Positions 29,792 through 38,783 are shown, numbered from the stretch's first letter. The stretch: DNA of 64,000 nucleotides from Pseudomonas sp. RIT-PI-S (GCF_025642975.1 NZ_JANZKJ010000005.1:203669-267668), one strand, 5' to 3'. A program made the numbers and translations. The notes: generated from the letters alone by a model not told the origin.

Positions 29792-30205
29792 TCGATTACC
29801 TCAATAGCCTTACAAGGATCACCCTGGGCTGAAGCGTGGATACGCGTCGGCGCGGGGTTTCCTCGTATTGAACAGGCACGATTCCATGTCGCGCCCACGG
29901 GAATCAGAATCCGAACCTGGCAGCACCCTTGGGAAAGCAAATTCCCAGCGACCTTGGCCATCAGCCGATGGCTGCCTGCATCTGGAATCACGACTGTTTG
30001 TTAGTACGAGCAGTGTAGAACTATACATCACTGTTAACGCGCTCCGCGAGCCAAACACGGCCAGGGCGCTACCTGCCCTTCTTGGAGTGCAGCCCACTGG
30101 GCCTTGCAAAACAACGGGTTGAAAGCAGCCGGGGCGGATGAATGGAATGTTGCAAGTTGTAAGGCCGGCGCCAGGCTTTCAACCCGGCGCCGGAAAGGCA
30201 GCCGT
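29792..30205. other. 414-base intergenic region, ArsR promoter side and efflux operon terminator
   Basis: No gene seen. The left part is the 5' region of the ArsR gene and contains a partial dyad, CAGTG-N13-CACTG (30011-30033), with AT-rich centre, a possible operator. The right part holds a GC-rich hairpin downstream of the outer-membrane gene, listed separately. Confidence 0.45.
30165..30193 (-). terminator. Hairpin after the efflux operon
   Basis: Perfect 8-base stem CCGGCGCC / GGCGCCGG with a 13-base loop, 13 bases beyond the stop of the outer-membrane component gene. There is no U-tract on the minus-strand side, so intrinsic termination is likely weak. Confidence 0.5.
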
Positions 30206-31645
30206 CTACCGAACGCTCACGGCCTCGGGCTGGTAGCCACCGCCCAGGGCCGTCACCAGGCCCACCGCCGAATCGATCTGCTTGCTGCTCAACAGGGCCA
30301 GGCGCATTTCGTCCTCGATCAGTTGCTCTTCGATATTGAGCGAATCCAGGAAGTTGTTTTCCCCGATTTCGAACCGCTCCACAGCCAGGTCAAAAGACGA
30401 CTGAGCCGTGTCGCGGGCCGTCCGCTGCAGCCCGATCTGCCGGTTGACGGCCTGCAGTTCGGTCACCGACGTCGCGACCTGGTGCAACGCTGCGCTCAAG
30501 GTGGCGTTGTAGCGCGCGATCGCCAGGTCCAGGTCGGCGTTGCTCTGCTTGAGGTCGGCACGCAGGCGGCCGGCATCGAACAACGGCACGGTCACGGTGG
30601 GCGTGATGTTCCAGAATCGGCTGACGGTGGCGTTGAAACTGTCGCCGGACATGGCATCGATACCGCCTGCGGCACGCAGGTTGATGTTGGGATAGAAGCG
30701 AGTTTTCACCGAGGCCACCGTGCGGGACTCCGCCTCGACCCGCCAACGGGCCGCGACGATATCCGGACGTCGCCCCAGCAATTCGGCCGGCAGGTTCTCC
30801 GGCAGGGCCGCTTCGGTGCTTTTCAGCGGCTTGGGCCGAACGATATCGCGGGCACCATCAACGCCAGCGCCGAGCAGGGCCGAAAGCTGCAGGCGAGCAA
30901 TTTCCACATCGCTGCGCGCCCCCAGCAGACTCGCCTCGCCGCGCGCTACCAGGCCATCGACCCGCTGCAGCTGGGACCGGTTGTCCAAACCGTTATGGAA
31001 GCGGTCACCGGTCAGGCCCTGCAAGTTGCGCAAACGCTTTAGATCCCGTTCGCTCAGGTCGACTACGTCCCAGGCATAAGTCAGCTGGTTGTAGGCCTTG
31101 ACCACGTTGGCGGCCAGCAGCAAGCGCGCTGACCGCAGCTCGACCTCCGCGGCCCGGCCCTGGTCGACCGAAGCCTCCCAGGCACTGCGCTTGCCGCCCC
31201 ACAAGTCGAGGTCGTAGTCGAAGGTCACGCCCAGGTTGCGCACACTCACATAGCGATTGCCCCGCCCGGAGAAATCCTCGCTGCGCGACAGCCGCGAGCG
31301 AGACAGGCCGCCCGAGGCATCGACCTGTGGAGCACGGTCGGCGTCGTAGTATTCCTGGTAGGCGTTGGCTTTGTCCGCCCTCGCCCGCACTTCCTGCAAC
31401 CCGGGGTTATTCGCCCACGCCTCTGCCACCAGCCGGTCGAGCTGGGCATCGGCATACTGCTGCCACCAGTTGTCGGCTGGCCAGGGCGCGGCCGGTAGCC
31501 GTGCATCGGCCAGGGACGTCGAAGGCGCCCCCTTGGGGGTCAGCAGGGTCTGGCGATGGTCGATGCCCGCGTAGTTCACGCAACCACTCATGACCACCAG
31601 GGCCGCCAGCGACAGCGGCCGTGCACATCGTGTCATTTTCAACAT
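30206..31645 (-). CDS. RND efflux outer-membrane lipoprotein channel (OprN/OprM-like)
   Basis: A 479-residue outer-membrane factor of the NodT/TolC type. The signal peptide ends in a lipobox (LVVMSGC), so the mature protein is a lipoprotein. Two repeated halves contain the usual OEP helices (WADNWWQQY-like opening, LLLAANVVKAYNQLTYAWD, PDIVAARWRVEAESRTVASVKTRFYPNI). It forms the trimeric exit duct of the tripartite pump. ATG 31645 starts 4 bases after the stop of the RND pump gene, with GGGGA upstream. It is the last gene of the adaptor-pump-channel operon. Confidence 0.9.
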   Translation of the reverse strand: MLKMTRCARPLSLAALVVMSGCVNYAGIDHRQTLLTPKGAPSTSLADARLPAAPWPADNWWQQYADAQLDRLVAEAWANNPGLQEVRARADKANAYQEYYDADRAPQVDASGGLSRSRLSRSEDFSGRGNRYVSVRNLGVTFDYDLDLWGGKRSAWEASVDQGRAAEVELRSARLLLAANVVKAYNQLTYAWDVVDLSERDLKRLRNLQGLTGDRFHNGLDNRSQLQRVDGLVARGEASLLGARSDVEIARLQLSALLGAGVDGARDIVRPKPLKSTEAALPENLPAELLGRRPDIVAARWRVEAESRTVASVKTRFYPNINLRAAGGIDAMSGDSFNATVSRFWNITPTVTVPLFDAGRLRADLKQSNADLDLAIARYNATLSAALHQVATSVTELQAVNRQIGLQRTARDTAQSSFDLAVERFEIGENNFLDSLNIEEQLIEDEMRLALLSSKQIDSAVGLVTALGGGYQPEAVSVR

Positions 31646-31649
31646 TGGA

Positions 31650-34600
31650 TTATCCCCGCGCCGCGGCATCGATGGCCTGGCCGTCGTGCTCCGCGACGGG
31701 CAGCGCCTTTGGCTGCCGGGCGGTGCTCAGCAGGCTGTAGACCGTCGGCAGGATGAACAGAGTGAACAAGGTGCCGATCAACATGCCGACGACAATCACC
31801 AGGCCCAGGCCGAAGCGGCTGTTGGCACCCGCGCCGGAAGCGAAGATCAATGGCGCGAGCCCCACCACCATGGCTGCGGTGGTCATCAGGATCGGGCGCA
31901 GGCGCACCTCGGCCGCATGCCGGATCGCCTCGAGCTTGCTCATGCCGTGGCGCATCTGCAGTTCGTTGGCGAACGCCACCATGAGAATGCCGTGCTTGCT
32001 GATCAGCCCTATGAGCGTGATCAGGCCGATCTGCGTATAGATGTTCAGCGAGGTGTAGCCCAGCGCCAGCGGCAGCAGCGCCCCGCAGATCGATAACGGC
32101 ACGCTGATCAGGATGATGAACGGGTCGATGAAGCTTTCATACTGGACTGCCAGCACCAGGTAGATGATCACCAGGGCGAAGGCGAAGGTCAGCATCAACG
32201 TATTGCCTTCCTGCACGTATTGCCGGGTGTCGGACTGCCAGTCATAGGTGTAGCCCGCCGGGAACTGTTTGGCCTGATCGCTCAGGAAGGCCACGGCATC
32301 GCCGAGGGTCACGCCGGGCAGCGGGATGGCCTGGAAGGTCGCGGCATTCTGCTGGTTGAACTGCGGGCGCAGGTTTGGCTCGACCTTGACTTGGACGGTG
32401 GCCAAGGTCGACAGCGGCACCAGGTTGCCCTGCTGGTCTTTGACGTAATAGCGATTGAGCGCCTCGGGGGTCAGCCGGTCCTGGGGCACTGCCTGGGGAA
32501 TCACGTCATAGGAACGGCCATGGTAGGCGAACCGATTGACGTACTTCTCGCCGATCAAGCTGTTGAGGGTCTTGCCGATGTCGCTCATGCGAATGCCCAT
32601 GGCATTGGCCTTGGCCCTGTCCACCTGGACCTCGACCACCGGGTTGTTGAAGTCCAGGTCGCTGTCGACCACGGCGAACAGGCCGCTGCTGCGAGCGCTG
32701 GCCTTGAGCTTGTCCATCCTGTCGAACAGCGCTTGGTAGTCCTGGTCGCTGCGCACCACCATCTGCACCGGCAGGCCGCCCGTGGAACCTGGCAACGGTG
32801 GCATCTGGAAGACGAAAATGCTGGTGCCTTCGATCTGGCCCACCCGTTGCTGTAGCAATGGCTGGATCTGGTTGGCACTGCGCTGGCGCTTGTCCCAATC
32901 CACCAGGTTGATGCCGCCCACACTGTTGGACAAGCCGTCCGTGCCGTTGGCGACCCAATCGCTGTAGCCTTCGGGGAATTCCTGGAAGACCTCGTGGAGC
33001 TTGCGGGAAAACGCCTCGACGTAATTGATGTTGGCGTGCTGCGGCGCCTTGATCGCAGTCAATAGGATGTTCTGGTCTTCCAGCGGGGCGAGTTCGCGCT
33101 GCGCCGACTTGTACAGCACTGGCAGGCTGACGAGGATCACCACGGCGATGGCCAGGCTGATCCAGCGCACGGACAACGACAGGCCCAGCAACTTGCCATA
33201 ACGCTCGGCCAGCCAGCTGAAGAAAGCCTCGGCCTTGCGTGCCATGTAGCCTTCGCTCGACTTGGCATCGAGCAGGCGGGTGCTCATGATCGGGGACAGC
33301 GTGAGGGCGACGATGCCTGACACCACCACCGAGCCGGCCAGGGTCAGCGCGAATTCCTTGAACAGTGTCCCGGTCAGCCCCCCCATCAGCCCGATAGGCG
33401 CATACACCGCCGCCAGGGTGAAGGTCATCGCCAGCACCGGCCCGGCCACTTCGCGGGCGCCGAGCAAGGCCGCCTCGAACGGTGTCTTGCCCTCCTCGAT
33501 GTGGCGGTGGACGTTCTCCACCACCACGATGGCGTCATCCACCACCAGGCCGATCGCAAGCACCATCGCCAGCAAGGTCAGCAGGTTCAGGCTGAAACCG
33601 AACATTTGCATCAGCACGGCCGCACCGAGCATCGACAGGGGAATGGTCACCAGGGGGATCAGCACGGTGCGGAAATTGCCCAGGCACAGGTAGATGACCA
33701 GAACAACGATCACCAGTGCCTCGACCAGGGTATGGGTCACCTCGTCGATGGACGACTGGATGAAGTGCGCTACCTCGAACGGGATCTGCACCTTGACGCC
33801 TGGCGGCAAGGTCTTCTCGATCTCCGGGATCAGGGCCTTGACCGCATTCACGATGGTCAGCGGGTTGCCGGTGGGAGCCGCGTCGAGGCCCAGGAACATC
33901 GCCGGGACCGCGCTCATCGCGCCGCTGGTGTCGAACGAGGCGGCGTTCAGCTCCACGGTACCGACGTCGCGCACCCGGATGATGTTGCCGTTGTCGTTGC
34001 GCAGGACCATGTCCTTGAAGTCGTCGACGCTGGTCAGGTCGGTGTTCACCCGCAAGTTGCTGACCACGTACAAGCCCTTGACCTGGCCAGGCGCGGCCTG
34101 AAAGTTGTTTTCCTTGATCGCGTCCGCCACGTCCTGGCCGGTGATGCCGTAGCCGGCCAGCAGGTCCGGGTCGAGCCACAAGCGCATGGACAGGGTCTGC
34201 CCGCCCAGCACGTTGATCTTGGCGACACCGTCGATCCCCGAGAACATCGGCTCGACCACTCGCGAGATGTAGTCGGCCACTTCGGGCATCGGCAACTGTT
34301 CGCTGGAAAACGCCACGTAGGCGACACTGGTGAAGCCGCCCGAGGTGCGCTCGATCACCGGGTCATACGCTTCTTCGGGCAGCTTGTAGCGGATCTGGTT
34401 GACCTTGGCCATCACCTCGGTCAGGGCATTGATCGAGTTGCTGTTGAGCTGCATGCGCACGGTCACCAGGCTCTTGCCCTGGGTAGAGGTGGACGACAGG
34501 TAGTCGATGCCCTCCACCGAGGCCACGGCCTGGCTGATCGGTTGCGTCACGAAGCCTTGCATCAGTTCCGACGAGGCGCCGGGGTACTGCGTGGTGATGG

Positions 34601-34736
34601 TGATGGTAGAGGTTTCCAGCATCGGGTACTGACGCACCGGAAGCTTGCTGAACGCCATGACCCCGAACAGCAGGATCAGCGTGCTGACTACCAGCGCAAG
34701 CACCGGCCGACGCAGGAAAATATCAGTGAAATGCAT
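31650..34736 (-). CDS. RND multidrug efflux transporter, MexK-like
   Basis: A 1028-residue inner-membrane proton/drug antiporter of the HAE-1 RND family. It has the N-terminal helix (FLRRPVLALVVSTLILLFG), the large periplasmic loops, and in TM4 the proton-relay region LAIGLVVDDAIVVVENV with the paired Asp. Two repeats and twelve helices are visible. The wording YPMLETSTITITTQYPGASSELMQGFVTQPI follows P. aeruginosa MexK more than MexB or MexF. The adaptor gene is 9 bases upstream. Substrates cannot be read off, but export of a locally made aromatic product is plausible. Confidence 0.92.
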   Translation of the reverse strand: MHFTDIFLRRPVLALVVSTLILLFGVMAFSKLPVRQYPMLETSTITITTQYPGASSELMQGFVTQPISQAVASVEGIDYLSSTSTQGKSLVTVRMQLNSNSINALTEVMAKVNQIRYKLPEEAYDPVIERTSGGFTSVAYVAFSSEQLPMPEVADYISRVVEPMFSGIDGVAKINVLGGQTLSMRLWLDPDLLAGYGITGQDVADAIKENNFQAAPGQVKGLYVVSNLRVNTDLTSVDDFKDMVLRNDNGNIIRVRDVGTVELNAASFDTSGAMSAVPAMFLGLDAAPTGNPLTIVNAVKALIPEIEKTLPPGVKVQIPFEVAHFIQSSIDEVTHTLVEALVIVVLVIYLCLGNFRTVLIPLVTIPLSMLGAAVLMQMFGFSLNLLTLLAMVLAIGLVVDDAIVVVENVHRHIEEGKTPFEAALLGAREVAGPVLAMTFTLAAVYAPIGLMGGLTGTLFKEFALTLAGSVVVSGIVALTLSPIMSTRLLDAKSSEGYMARKAEAFFSWLAERYGKLLGLSLSVRWISLAIAVVILVSLPVLYKSAQRELAPLEDQNILLTAIKAPQHANINYVEAFSRKLHEVFQEFPEGYSDWVANGTDGLSNSVGGINLVDWDKRQRSANQIQPLLQQRVGQIEGTSIFVFQMPPLPGSTGGLPVQMVVRSDQDYQALFDRMDKLKASARSSGLFAVVDSDLDFNNPVVEVQVDRAKANAMGIRMSDIGKTLNSLIGEKYVNRFAYHGRSYDVIPQAVPQDRLTPEALNRYYVKDQQGNLVPLSTLATVQVKVEPNLRPQFNQQNAATFQAIPLPGVTLGDAVAFLSDQAKQFPAGYTYDWQSDTRQYVQEGNTLMLTFAFALVIIYLVLAVQYESFIDPFIILISVPLSICGALLPLALGYTSLNIYTQIGLITLIGLISKHGILMVAFANELQMRHGMSKLEAIRHAAEVRLRPILMTTAAMVVGLAPLIFASGAGANSRFGLGLVIVVGMLIGTLFTLFILPTVYSLLSTARQPKALPVAEHDGQAIDAAARG

Positions 34737-34745
34737 GATCGTTCC

Positions 34746-35831
34746 TCAGCGCTGGACGTTCAGTCGAACAGTGTCGGCCACAGGTTCGATGGCAACGCCG
34801 TCCTGCAGCTTGATCTGCCCGGACGTCACCACCTCTTCACCGGCCTGCAGCCCCTTGAGCACCACCGCCAAGCCATCGCGACGCTCACCGATGCTGATGT
34901 TCTTGCGCCGCACCTTCTTCAGGCCGTTTTCCTCGTAGGTGACGAACACGCTTTCGCCATAGGCGTTGTAGGTGATCGCGGTCTCCGGTACGACCAGCTC
35001 ATCCTTGCCAGGCAGTTGCACCTTGACCTTGGCGTACATGCCCGGGCGCAGTTTGTCCTGCTGATCCTTGACCAGGGCCTGGACGCGAATCACATGGGAG
35101 TTGTTGACCTGTGGATCGATGGCGCTGACCACGCCTTCGAACTTCATACCGCTCCAGGCGTCGACCGCCACTTCCACGGCCTGCCCCTTGACGATGTTGG
35201 CACTGTCACGCTCGGACACGGTGAAGTTGACCCGCAGGCCGTTGAGGTCGGTGAGCGTGGCCAGCGGCCGGCCAGCCTGCACGTAGTCGCCCAAGTGCAC
35301 TTGGCGTATGCCCAGTTCGCCGGTAAACGGAGCCCGGATGGTCTTCTGCGCGATCTGCGCCTGGATGTTCTCCAGGTTGCCCTTGGCCGCGTCGAACTGC
35401 GCCCGCGCGCTGTCCAGCGCCCGCTGACTCTCGGCGCCATTGCGCGCCAGTGCCTGCAACCGTGCGAAATGGGCCTTGGCGGCTTCGAACTCACCGCGCA
35501 GGCGAGTGAGTTCACCCTCCTCCGGCGAAGTGTTGAGCCTGACCACCACATTGCCCGCCTTGACCCGGTCGCCCGAGTCGAAGGCCAGCGCCACCACCTG
35601 GCCACTGACCTCGGCGGACAGCAGCACCTGCTGACGCGCCTCGATCTGGCCGATGGCGACCTGGTAATAGGTGTACGGTACCTGCCTGACCTGCGCCAGC
35701 GCCGCGGGTACCAGTGCATGGGCGGGCGCCGGCTCCTCTGCGTGAGCCATGTAACGCAGCGTCAAGCCGCCCAGCACAGCAAGCGTGGCCACCGACGCCG
35801 TGACCTTCCCTAGATAGTGTTCCGCGCGCAT
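34746..35831 (-). CDS. RND efflux periplasmic adaptor (membrane fusion protein)
   Basis: A 361-residue adaptor. A single N-terminal hydrophobic segment (residues about 10-26) acts as anchor or signal and no lipobox Cys is visible. The lipoyl halves flank a short alpha-helical hairpin (residues about 105-160, RLQALARNGAESQRALDSARAQ). The beta-barrel part has GLRVNFTVSERD. It links the RND pump to the outer-membrane channel. First gene of the pump genes; the monooxygenase gene lies 143 bases upstream on the same strand and may share its promoter. Confidence 0.9.
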   Translation of the reverse strand: MRAEHYLGKVTASVATLAVLGGLTLRYMAHAEEPAPAHALVPAALAQVRQVPYTYYQVAIGQIEARQQVLLSAEVSGQVVALAFDSGDRVKAGNVVVRLNTSPEEGELTRLRGEFEAAKAHFARLQALARNGAESQRALDSARAQFDAAKGNLENIQAQIAQKTIRAPFTGELGIRQVHLGDYVQAGRPLATLTDLNGLRVNFTVSERDSANIVKGQAVEVAVDAWSGMKFEGVVSAIDPQVNNSHVIRVQALVKDQQDKLRPGMYAKVKVQLPGKDELVVPETAITYNAYGESVFVTYEENGLKKVRRKNISIGERRDGLAVVLKGLQAGEEVVTSGQIKLQDGVAIEPVADTVRLNVQR

Positions 35832-35954
35832 GACTTACCCCTTGTCGCCTCTGACGGCGACCGCATGGAAATTCAACATTCAAACAACCCCAACCCGCGT
35901 CAGCCCGTGCCCGCCCGGGTGCACCGGGAACCACACGAACTGACTGCCACGGAT

Positions 35955-35972
35955 GGGCGGCCTATGCCGCCC
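35955..35972. terminator. Short GC hairpin between the monooxygenase and efflux genes
   Basis: Perfect stem GGGCGGC / GCCGCCC with a CTAT loop, directly after the stop of the monooxygenase gene. It lacks a U-tract. It may attenuate rather than end transcription into the efflux genes. Confidence 0.4.
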
Positions 35973-35974
35973 GA

Positions 35975-37126
35975 TCAATAGATCTTGCTGGTCTGCGCCT
36001 TGCCCAGGTACAGCTTGCCCAGGCCGAACAGGTTCAACGGCGACAGCACGAAATGCTTGGACCCCACATGGATGTCGCGCAGGCTGCGCTCCAGCGCGCA
36101 CGCCTTGTACACCGCCTTGGAGCCGGTCAGCCCATGGAGCTGGTTGACGGCGTTGACGGCATGCTCGTTGAGCATCGACCCGGCCAGCGCGACGCGCACG
36201 TTCAGGCCATCGCCATCGGCCTGCTGGGCGTGGGTGATGGCGTCCTCGAGCAACAACTGGGCGGTGTGCAGTTGCGCCAGCACGATGCCGGTCTTCTCGC
36301 AGGTCAGGGCCGCCACGCCGTCATCGGCCGGCACGGTGCGCTCGTCACGGAAATACTCCAGCGCGGCCTTGGCCACGCCCAGCACGGTTCCCATCGCGGC
36401 GAGAGTGCCGAAGTCGTAATAGCCCACCTTGTAGGCCAAAGAATCACGCGCGGCCGGCGCTTTTTTCAGCGCCTCGGTGTCGACGCAGTAATGGGCCGGC
36501 ACCCAGGCATTGCTGCACTCGAAGTGGTTGCTGCCAGTGCCACGCATGCCCAATACATCCCAGGTCTTGATGATGCGGCACTCGCCGCGCGGCACGAAGA
36601 ACATGCGCACCTGGGGTTGCGAACCGTCGGCGACTTCCTGTTTGAGCGTCGCGGTGCACACCAGCCAGTCGGCGTGCGCCGAGCCGCTGGCAAAGCCCCA
36701 CTTGCCGCTCACCCGGTAGCCATCCTCGACCTCGATGGCTTCGCCGCCCGAATGGATCGCGCCCACCACGAAGCCGTGGCTGGAACTGTAGATTTCGCGC
36801 GCGGCCTGCTCAGGCAGGTAGTCGGCCAGGCGGCCCATGGCGACCTGCACCATGACCTGCCACGAGACCGAGGCATCCAGGGCGGCCAGGCGCTGTACGA
36901 TCTGCGAAATAACGCGGATATCCAGTTGCTGGCCACCAAAGGCCTTGCTCACGCACAGGCGGGAAAAGCCGAGCCTGAACAGCTCAGCCATGACCTCGGG
37001 ATGGGTGACGCCTTGTTCTTCGGCGTAATCGCGATGCTGCAAGATCAGCGGCCGGACCGCCTCGATGCGTGCCATCCATTCTTCTGCCTCGGCCGGTAGA
37101 TCACGCCATTGCATCAATGTCTTCAT
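35975..37126 (-). CDS. Acyl-CoA-dehydrogenase-fold flavin-dependent monooxygenase (HsaA/DszC type)
   Basis: A 383-residue protein with the acyl-CoA dehydrogenase fold. The N-terminal helical domain has VTHPEVMAELFRLGFSRLCVSKAFGG, the middle beta domain has GYRVSGKWGFASGSAHADWLVCTA and KTWDVLGMRGTGSNHFE, and the C-terminal helices follow. The GMRGTGSN wording and the lack of a clear catalytic Glu point to the HsaA/DszC/hydroxylase branch rather than beta-oxidation. These enzymes use reduced flavin from a separate reductase. AAGGAG precedes ATG 37126; the longer frame to 37258 is not supported. The flavin reductase at 28325-28822 is the likely partner. Confidence 0.8.
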   Translation of the reverse strand: MKTLMQWRDLPAEAEEWMARIEAVRPLILQHRDYAEEQGVTHPEVMAELFRLGFSRLCVSKAFGGQQLDIRVISQIVQRLAALDASVSWQVMVQVAMGRLADYLPEQAAREIYSSSHGFVVGAIHSGGEAIEVEDGYRVSGKWGFASGSAHADWLVCTATLKQEVADGSQPQVRMFFVPRGECRIIKTWDVLGMRGTGSNHFECSNAWVPAHYCVDTEALKKAPAARDSLAYKVGYYDFGTLAAMGTVLGVAKAALEYFRDERTVPADDGVAALTCEKTGIVLAQLHTAQLLLEDAITHAQQADGDGLNVRVALAGSMLNEHAVNAVNQLHGLTGSKAVYKACALERSLRDIHVGSKHFVLSPLNLFGLGKLYLGKAQTSKIY

Positions 37127-37185
37127 GTTCAGCTCCTTGCTGGGTGGGATGAATCCTGGGGTCCGCTTCGACATCGAACGAGGCC

Positions 37186-37214
37186 AATGTACGCATACAA
37201 TCGTACTGTTGCAA
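37186..37214 (-). promoter_or_regulatory. Promoter with GTAC motifs before the monooxygenase-efflux genes
   Basis: Read on the minus strand: TTGCAA (37214-37209), 17-base spacer, TACATT (37191-37186). The -10 lies in ATGCGTACATT, nearly the same as ATGCGTACAAT before the flavin reductase. GTAC-N10-GTAC spacing is also shared by these two sites. A further CGTACAG lies at 37221-37227. About 60 bases of leader follow to the ATG. Confidence 0.55.
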
Positions 37215-37373
37215 GCCATTCGTACAGTCTTCTGTAAAGGGCCGGCGGCAAAGGCCACTCACTGAAAGCAGGTTCAACACACCGTGAAACTTCAGCTCGC
37301 ACAGGGCACTGCCTGGATTTCTGTAAGGCAGTGCATAGAAAGGCAGGCGGCTCATACCGCCCCGTGGATGACG

Positions 37374-37559
37374 TCAACGCTCGTCGAAGGGGATCCCGCC
37401 CTTGGCCTTGTCGCCGGGCTGCGCCTCTACGATCTGCACCACTATGTGCTCGCGGGCAATTTCAAAACTGCTGGCAACGGCCTCGGTGACCGAACGCAGC
37501 AACTTCTTCTTTTGCTGCTCGGAACGGCCGGCGGTTGCGTAGACGATGACTTCTGGCAT
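37374..37559 (-). CDS. 4-oxalocrotonate tautomerase family protein
   Basis: A 61-residue protein, the normal size for 4-OT subunits. After Met removal the N-terminal residue is Pro (PEVIVYATAGRSEQQKKKLL), the catalytic base of the family. An Arg or Lys in the central helix and the C-terminal GGIPFDE are also typical. Such enzymes tautomerise 2-hydroxymuconate-like or other enol-keto compounds. It is divergent from the luciferase-like monooxygenase gene, with 138 bases between them, and lies upstream of the acyl-CoA-dehydrogenase-like gene on the same strand. Confidence 0.9.
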   Translation of the reverse strand: MPEVIVYATAGRSEQQKKKLLRSVTEAVASSFEIAREHIVVQIVEAQPGDKAKGGIPFDER

Positions 37560-37640
37560 GACGGGTGTCCTTGTCTGCTAATCCATGACGTCGCGGGCAC
37601 GGTGCCGGCGATGGAACGATCATACGCCGGAGAAAAGGAG

Positions 37641-37668
37641 TTGAACAGTTCGCGTACAGGCGTACAAT
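37641..37668 (+). promoter_or_regulatory. Promoter before the luciferase-like monooxygenase gene
   Basis: TTGAAC (37641-37646) and TACAAT (37663-37668), 16 bases apart, lie 29 bases before the ATG. The -10 is part of GCGTACAAT, the same nonamer found at 28187-28195. A second GCGTACA starts at 37652, giving a tandem repeat at 9-base phasing. TTGAA and TTCAA flank the site as an inverted pair. Confidence 0.6.
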
Positions 37669-37697
37669 TCAAAAAAACTCGACCTCAGGAGGCAAGG

Positions 37698-38783
37698 ATG
37701 CAATTCGGAATCTACAGCGTCGGCGACGTGACCTGCGACCCGACCACCGGACGTACCCCGAGCGAAGCCGAACGGCTGCAGGCCATGGTGCGCATCGCCC
37801 TCAAGGCCGAGGAAATCGGCCTCGACGTGTTTGCAACCGGCGAACACCACAACCCGCCGTTCGTGACCTCATCGCCCACGACGCTGCTGGCATTCATCGC
37901 CGCACAGACCTCCCGCCTGATCCTTTCCACATCGACCACGTTGATCACCACCAACGATCCGGTGCGGCTGGCCGAGGAATATGCCGTGCTGCAACATCTT
38001 TCGGGTGGGCGCATGGACCTGATGCTCGGCCGCGGCAACACCGCGCCGGTGTACCCTTGGTTTGGCAAGGACATCATGCAGGGGCTCCCTTTGGCCCTGG
38101 ACAACTACGACCTGCTGCACCGGCTCTGGCGGGAGGAAAACATCGACTGGGAGGGGCGCTTCCGCACGCCATTGCGTGGTTTCACCTCGATCCCGCGCCC
38201 CCTGGACGGCCTGCCCCCGTTCGTCTGGCATGGCTCGATCCGCACCCCGGAGATCGCCGAACAAGCGGCGCGCTACGGGGACGGTTTCTTTGCCAGCCAT
38301 ATCCTCTGGCCCAAAGGCCACTTCCAACGCCTGGTAGCCTTCTATCGCTCTCGCTATGCCTACTATGGCCACGGCACGCCCCAGGAGGCCATCGTCGGCC
38401 TGGGCGGGCACATCTATATCAACCGCCAGTCGCAAGTTGCCCGGGAACGCTTCCGCCCGTTCTTCGACAACGCGCCGGTGTATGGCCACGGCCCTACGCT
38501 GGAAGCGTTCATGCACGAAACTCCTTTGTCGGTCGGCAGCCCTCAGGAAATCATCGACAAGACCCTGACCTTCCGCGAGCAGTTCGGGGACTACCAGCGC
38601 CAGCTGTTTCTCTTCGACCATGCCGGCATCCCACTGCACGAAGTGCAGGAGATGCTCGAGCTGTTCGGTAGCGAAGTCCTGCCCGTACTGCGCCGTGAAA
38701 CCGCCAAGGTACGCCACCCAGGCGCTGCCCCGGCGCCCACCCATGCTGGCCGGCTGGCGCGACGTGTTCCGCTCGAGGCCTGA
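37698..38783 (+). CDS. Luciferase-like (LLM class) flavin-dependent monooxygenase
   Basis: A 361-residue TIM-barrel flavoprotein of the bacterial luciferase family. Visible features are the N-terminal strand MQFGIYSVGD, GLDVFATGEHHNP with the conserved His, LILSTSTTLITTNDPVRLAEEYAVLQHLSGGRMDLMLGRG and the later GSPQEIIDKTL. They oxidise varied substrates with FMNH2 from a partner reductase. ATG 37698 has AGGAGG upstream; in-frame codons back to 37284 overlap the tautomerase gene on the other strand and are rejected. It shares its promoter motif with the flavin reductase operon. Substrate unknown. Confidence 0.88.
   Translation: MQFGIYSVGDVTCDPTTGRTPSEAERLQAMVRIALKAEEIGLDVFATGEHHNPPFVTSSPTTLLAFIAAQTSRLILSTSTTLITTNDPVRLAEEYAVLQHLSGGRMDLMLGRGNTAPVYPWFGKDIMQGLPLALDNYDLLHRLWREENIDWEGRFRTPLRGFTSIPRPLDGLPPFVWHGSIRTPEIAEQAARYGDGFFASHILWPKGHFQRLVAFYRSRYAYYGHGTPQEAIVGLGGHIYINRQSQVARERFRPFFDNAPVYGHGPTLEAFMHETPLSVGSPQEIIDKTLTFREQFGDYQRQLFLFDHAGIPLHEVQEMLELFGSEVLPVLRRETAKVRHPGAAPAPTHAGRLARRVPLEA

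Noticed and set aside
33501..35813. 770-codon plus-strand frame opposite the RND pump and adaptor
   Set aside because: It spans two well-supported genes on the other strand and has no recognisable domain.
30206..35831. Identification of the RND operon as mexEF-oprN because mexT is nearby
   Set aside because: The pump wording follows MexK more than MexF, and the operon lies 11 kb from mexT with unrelated genes between.
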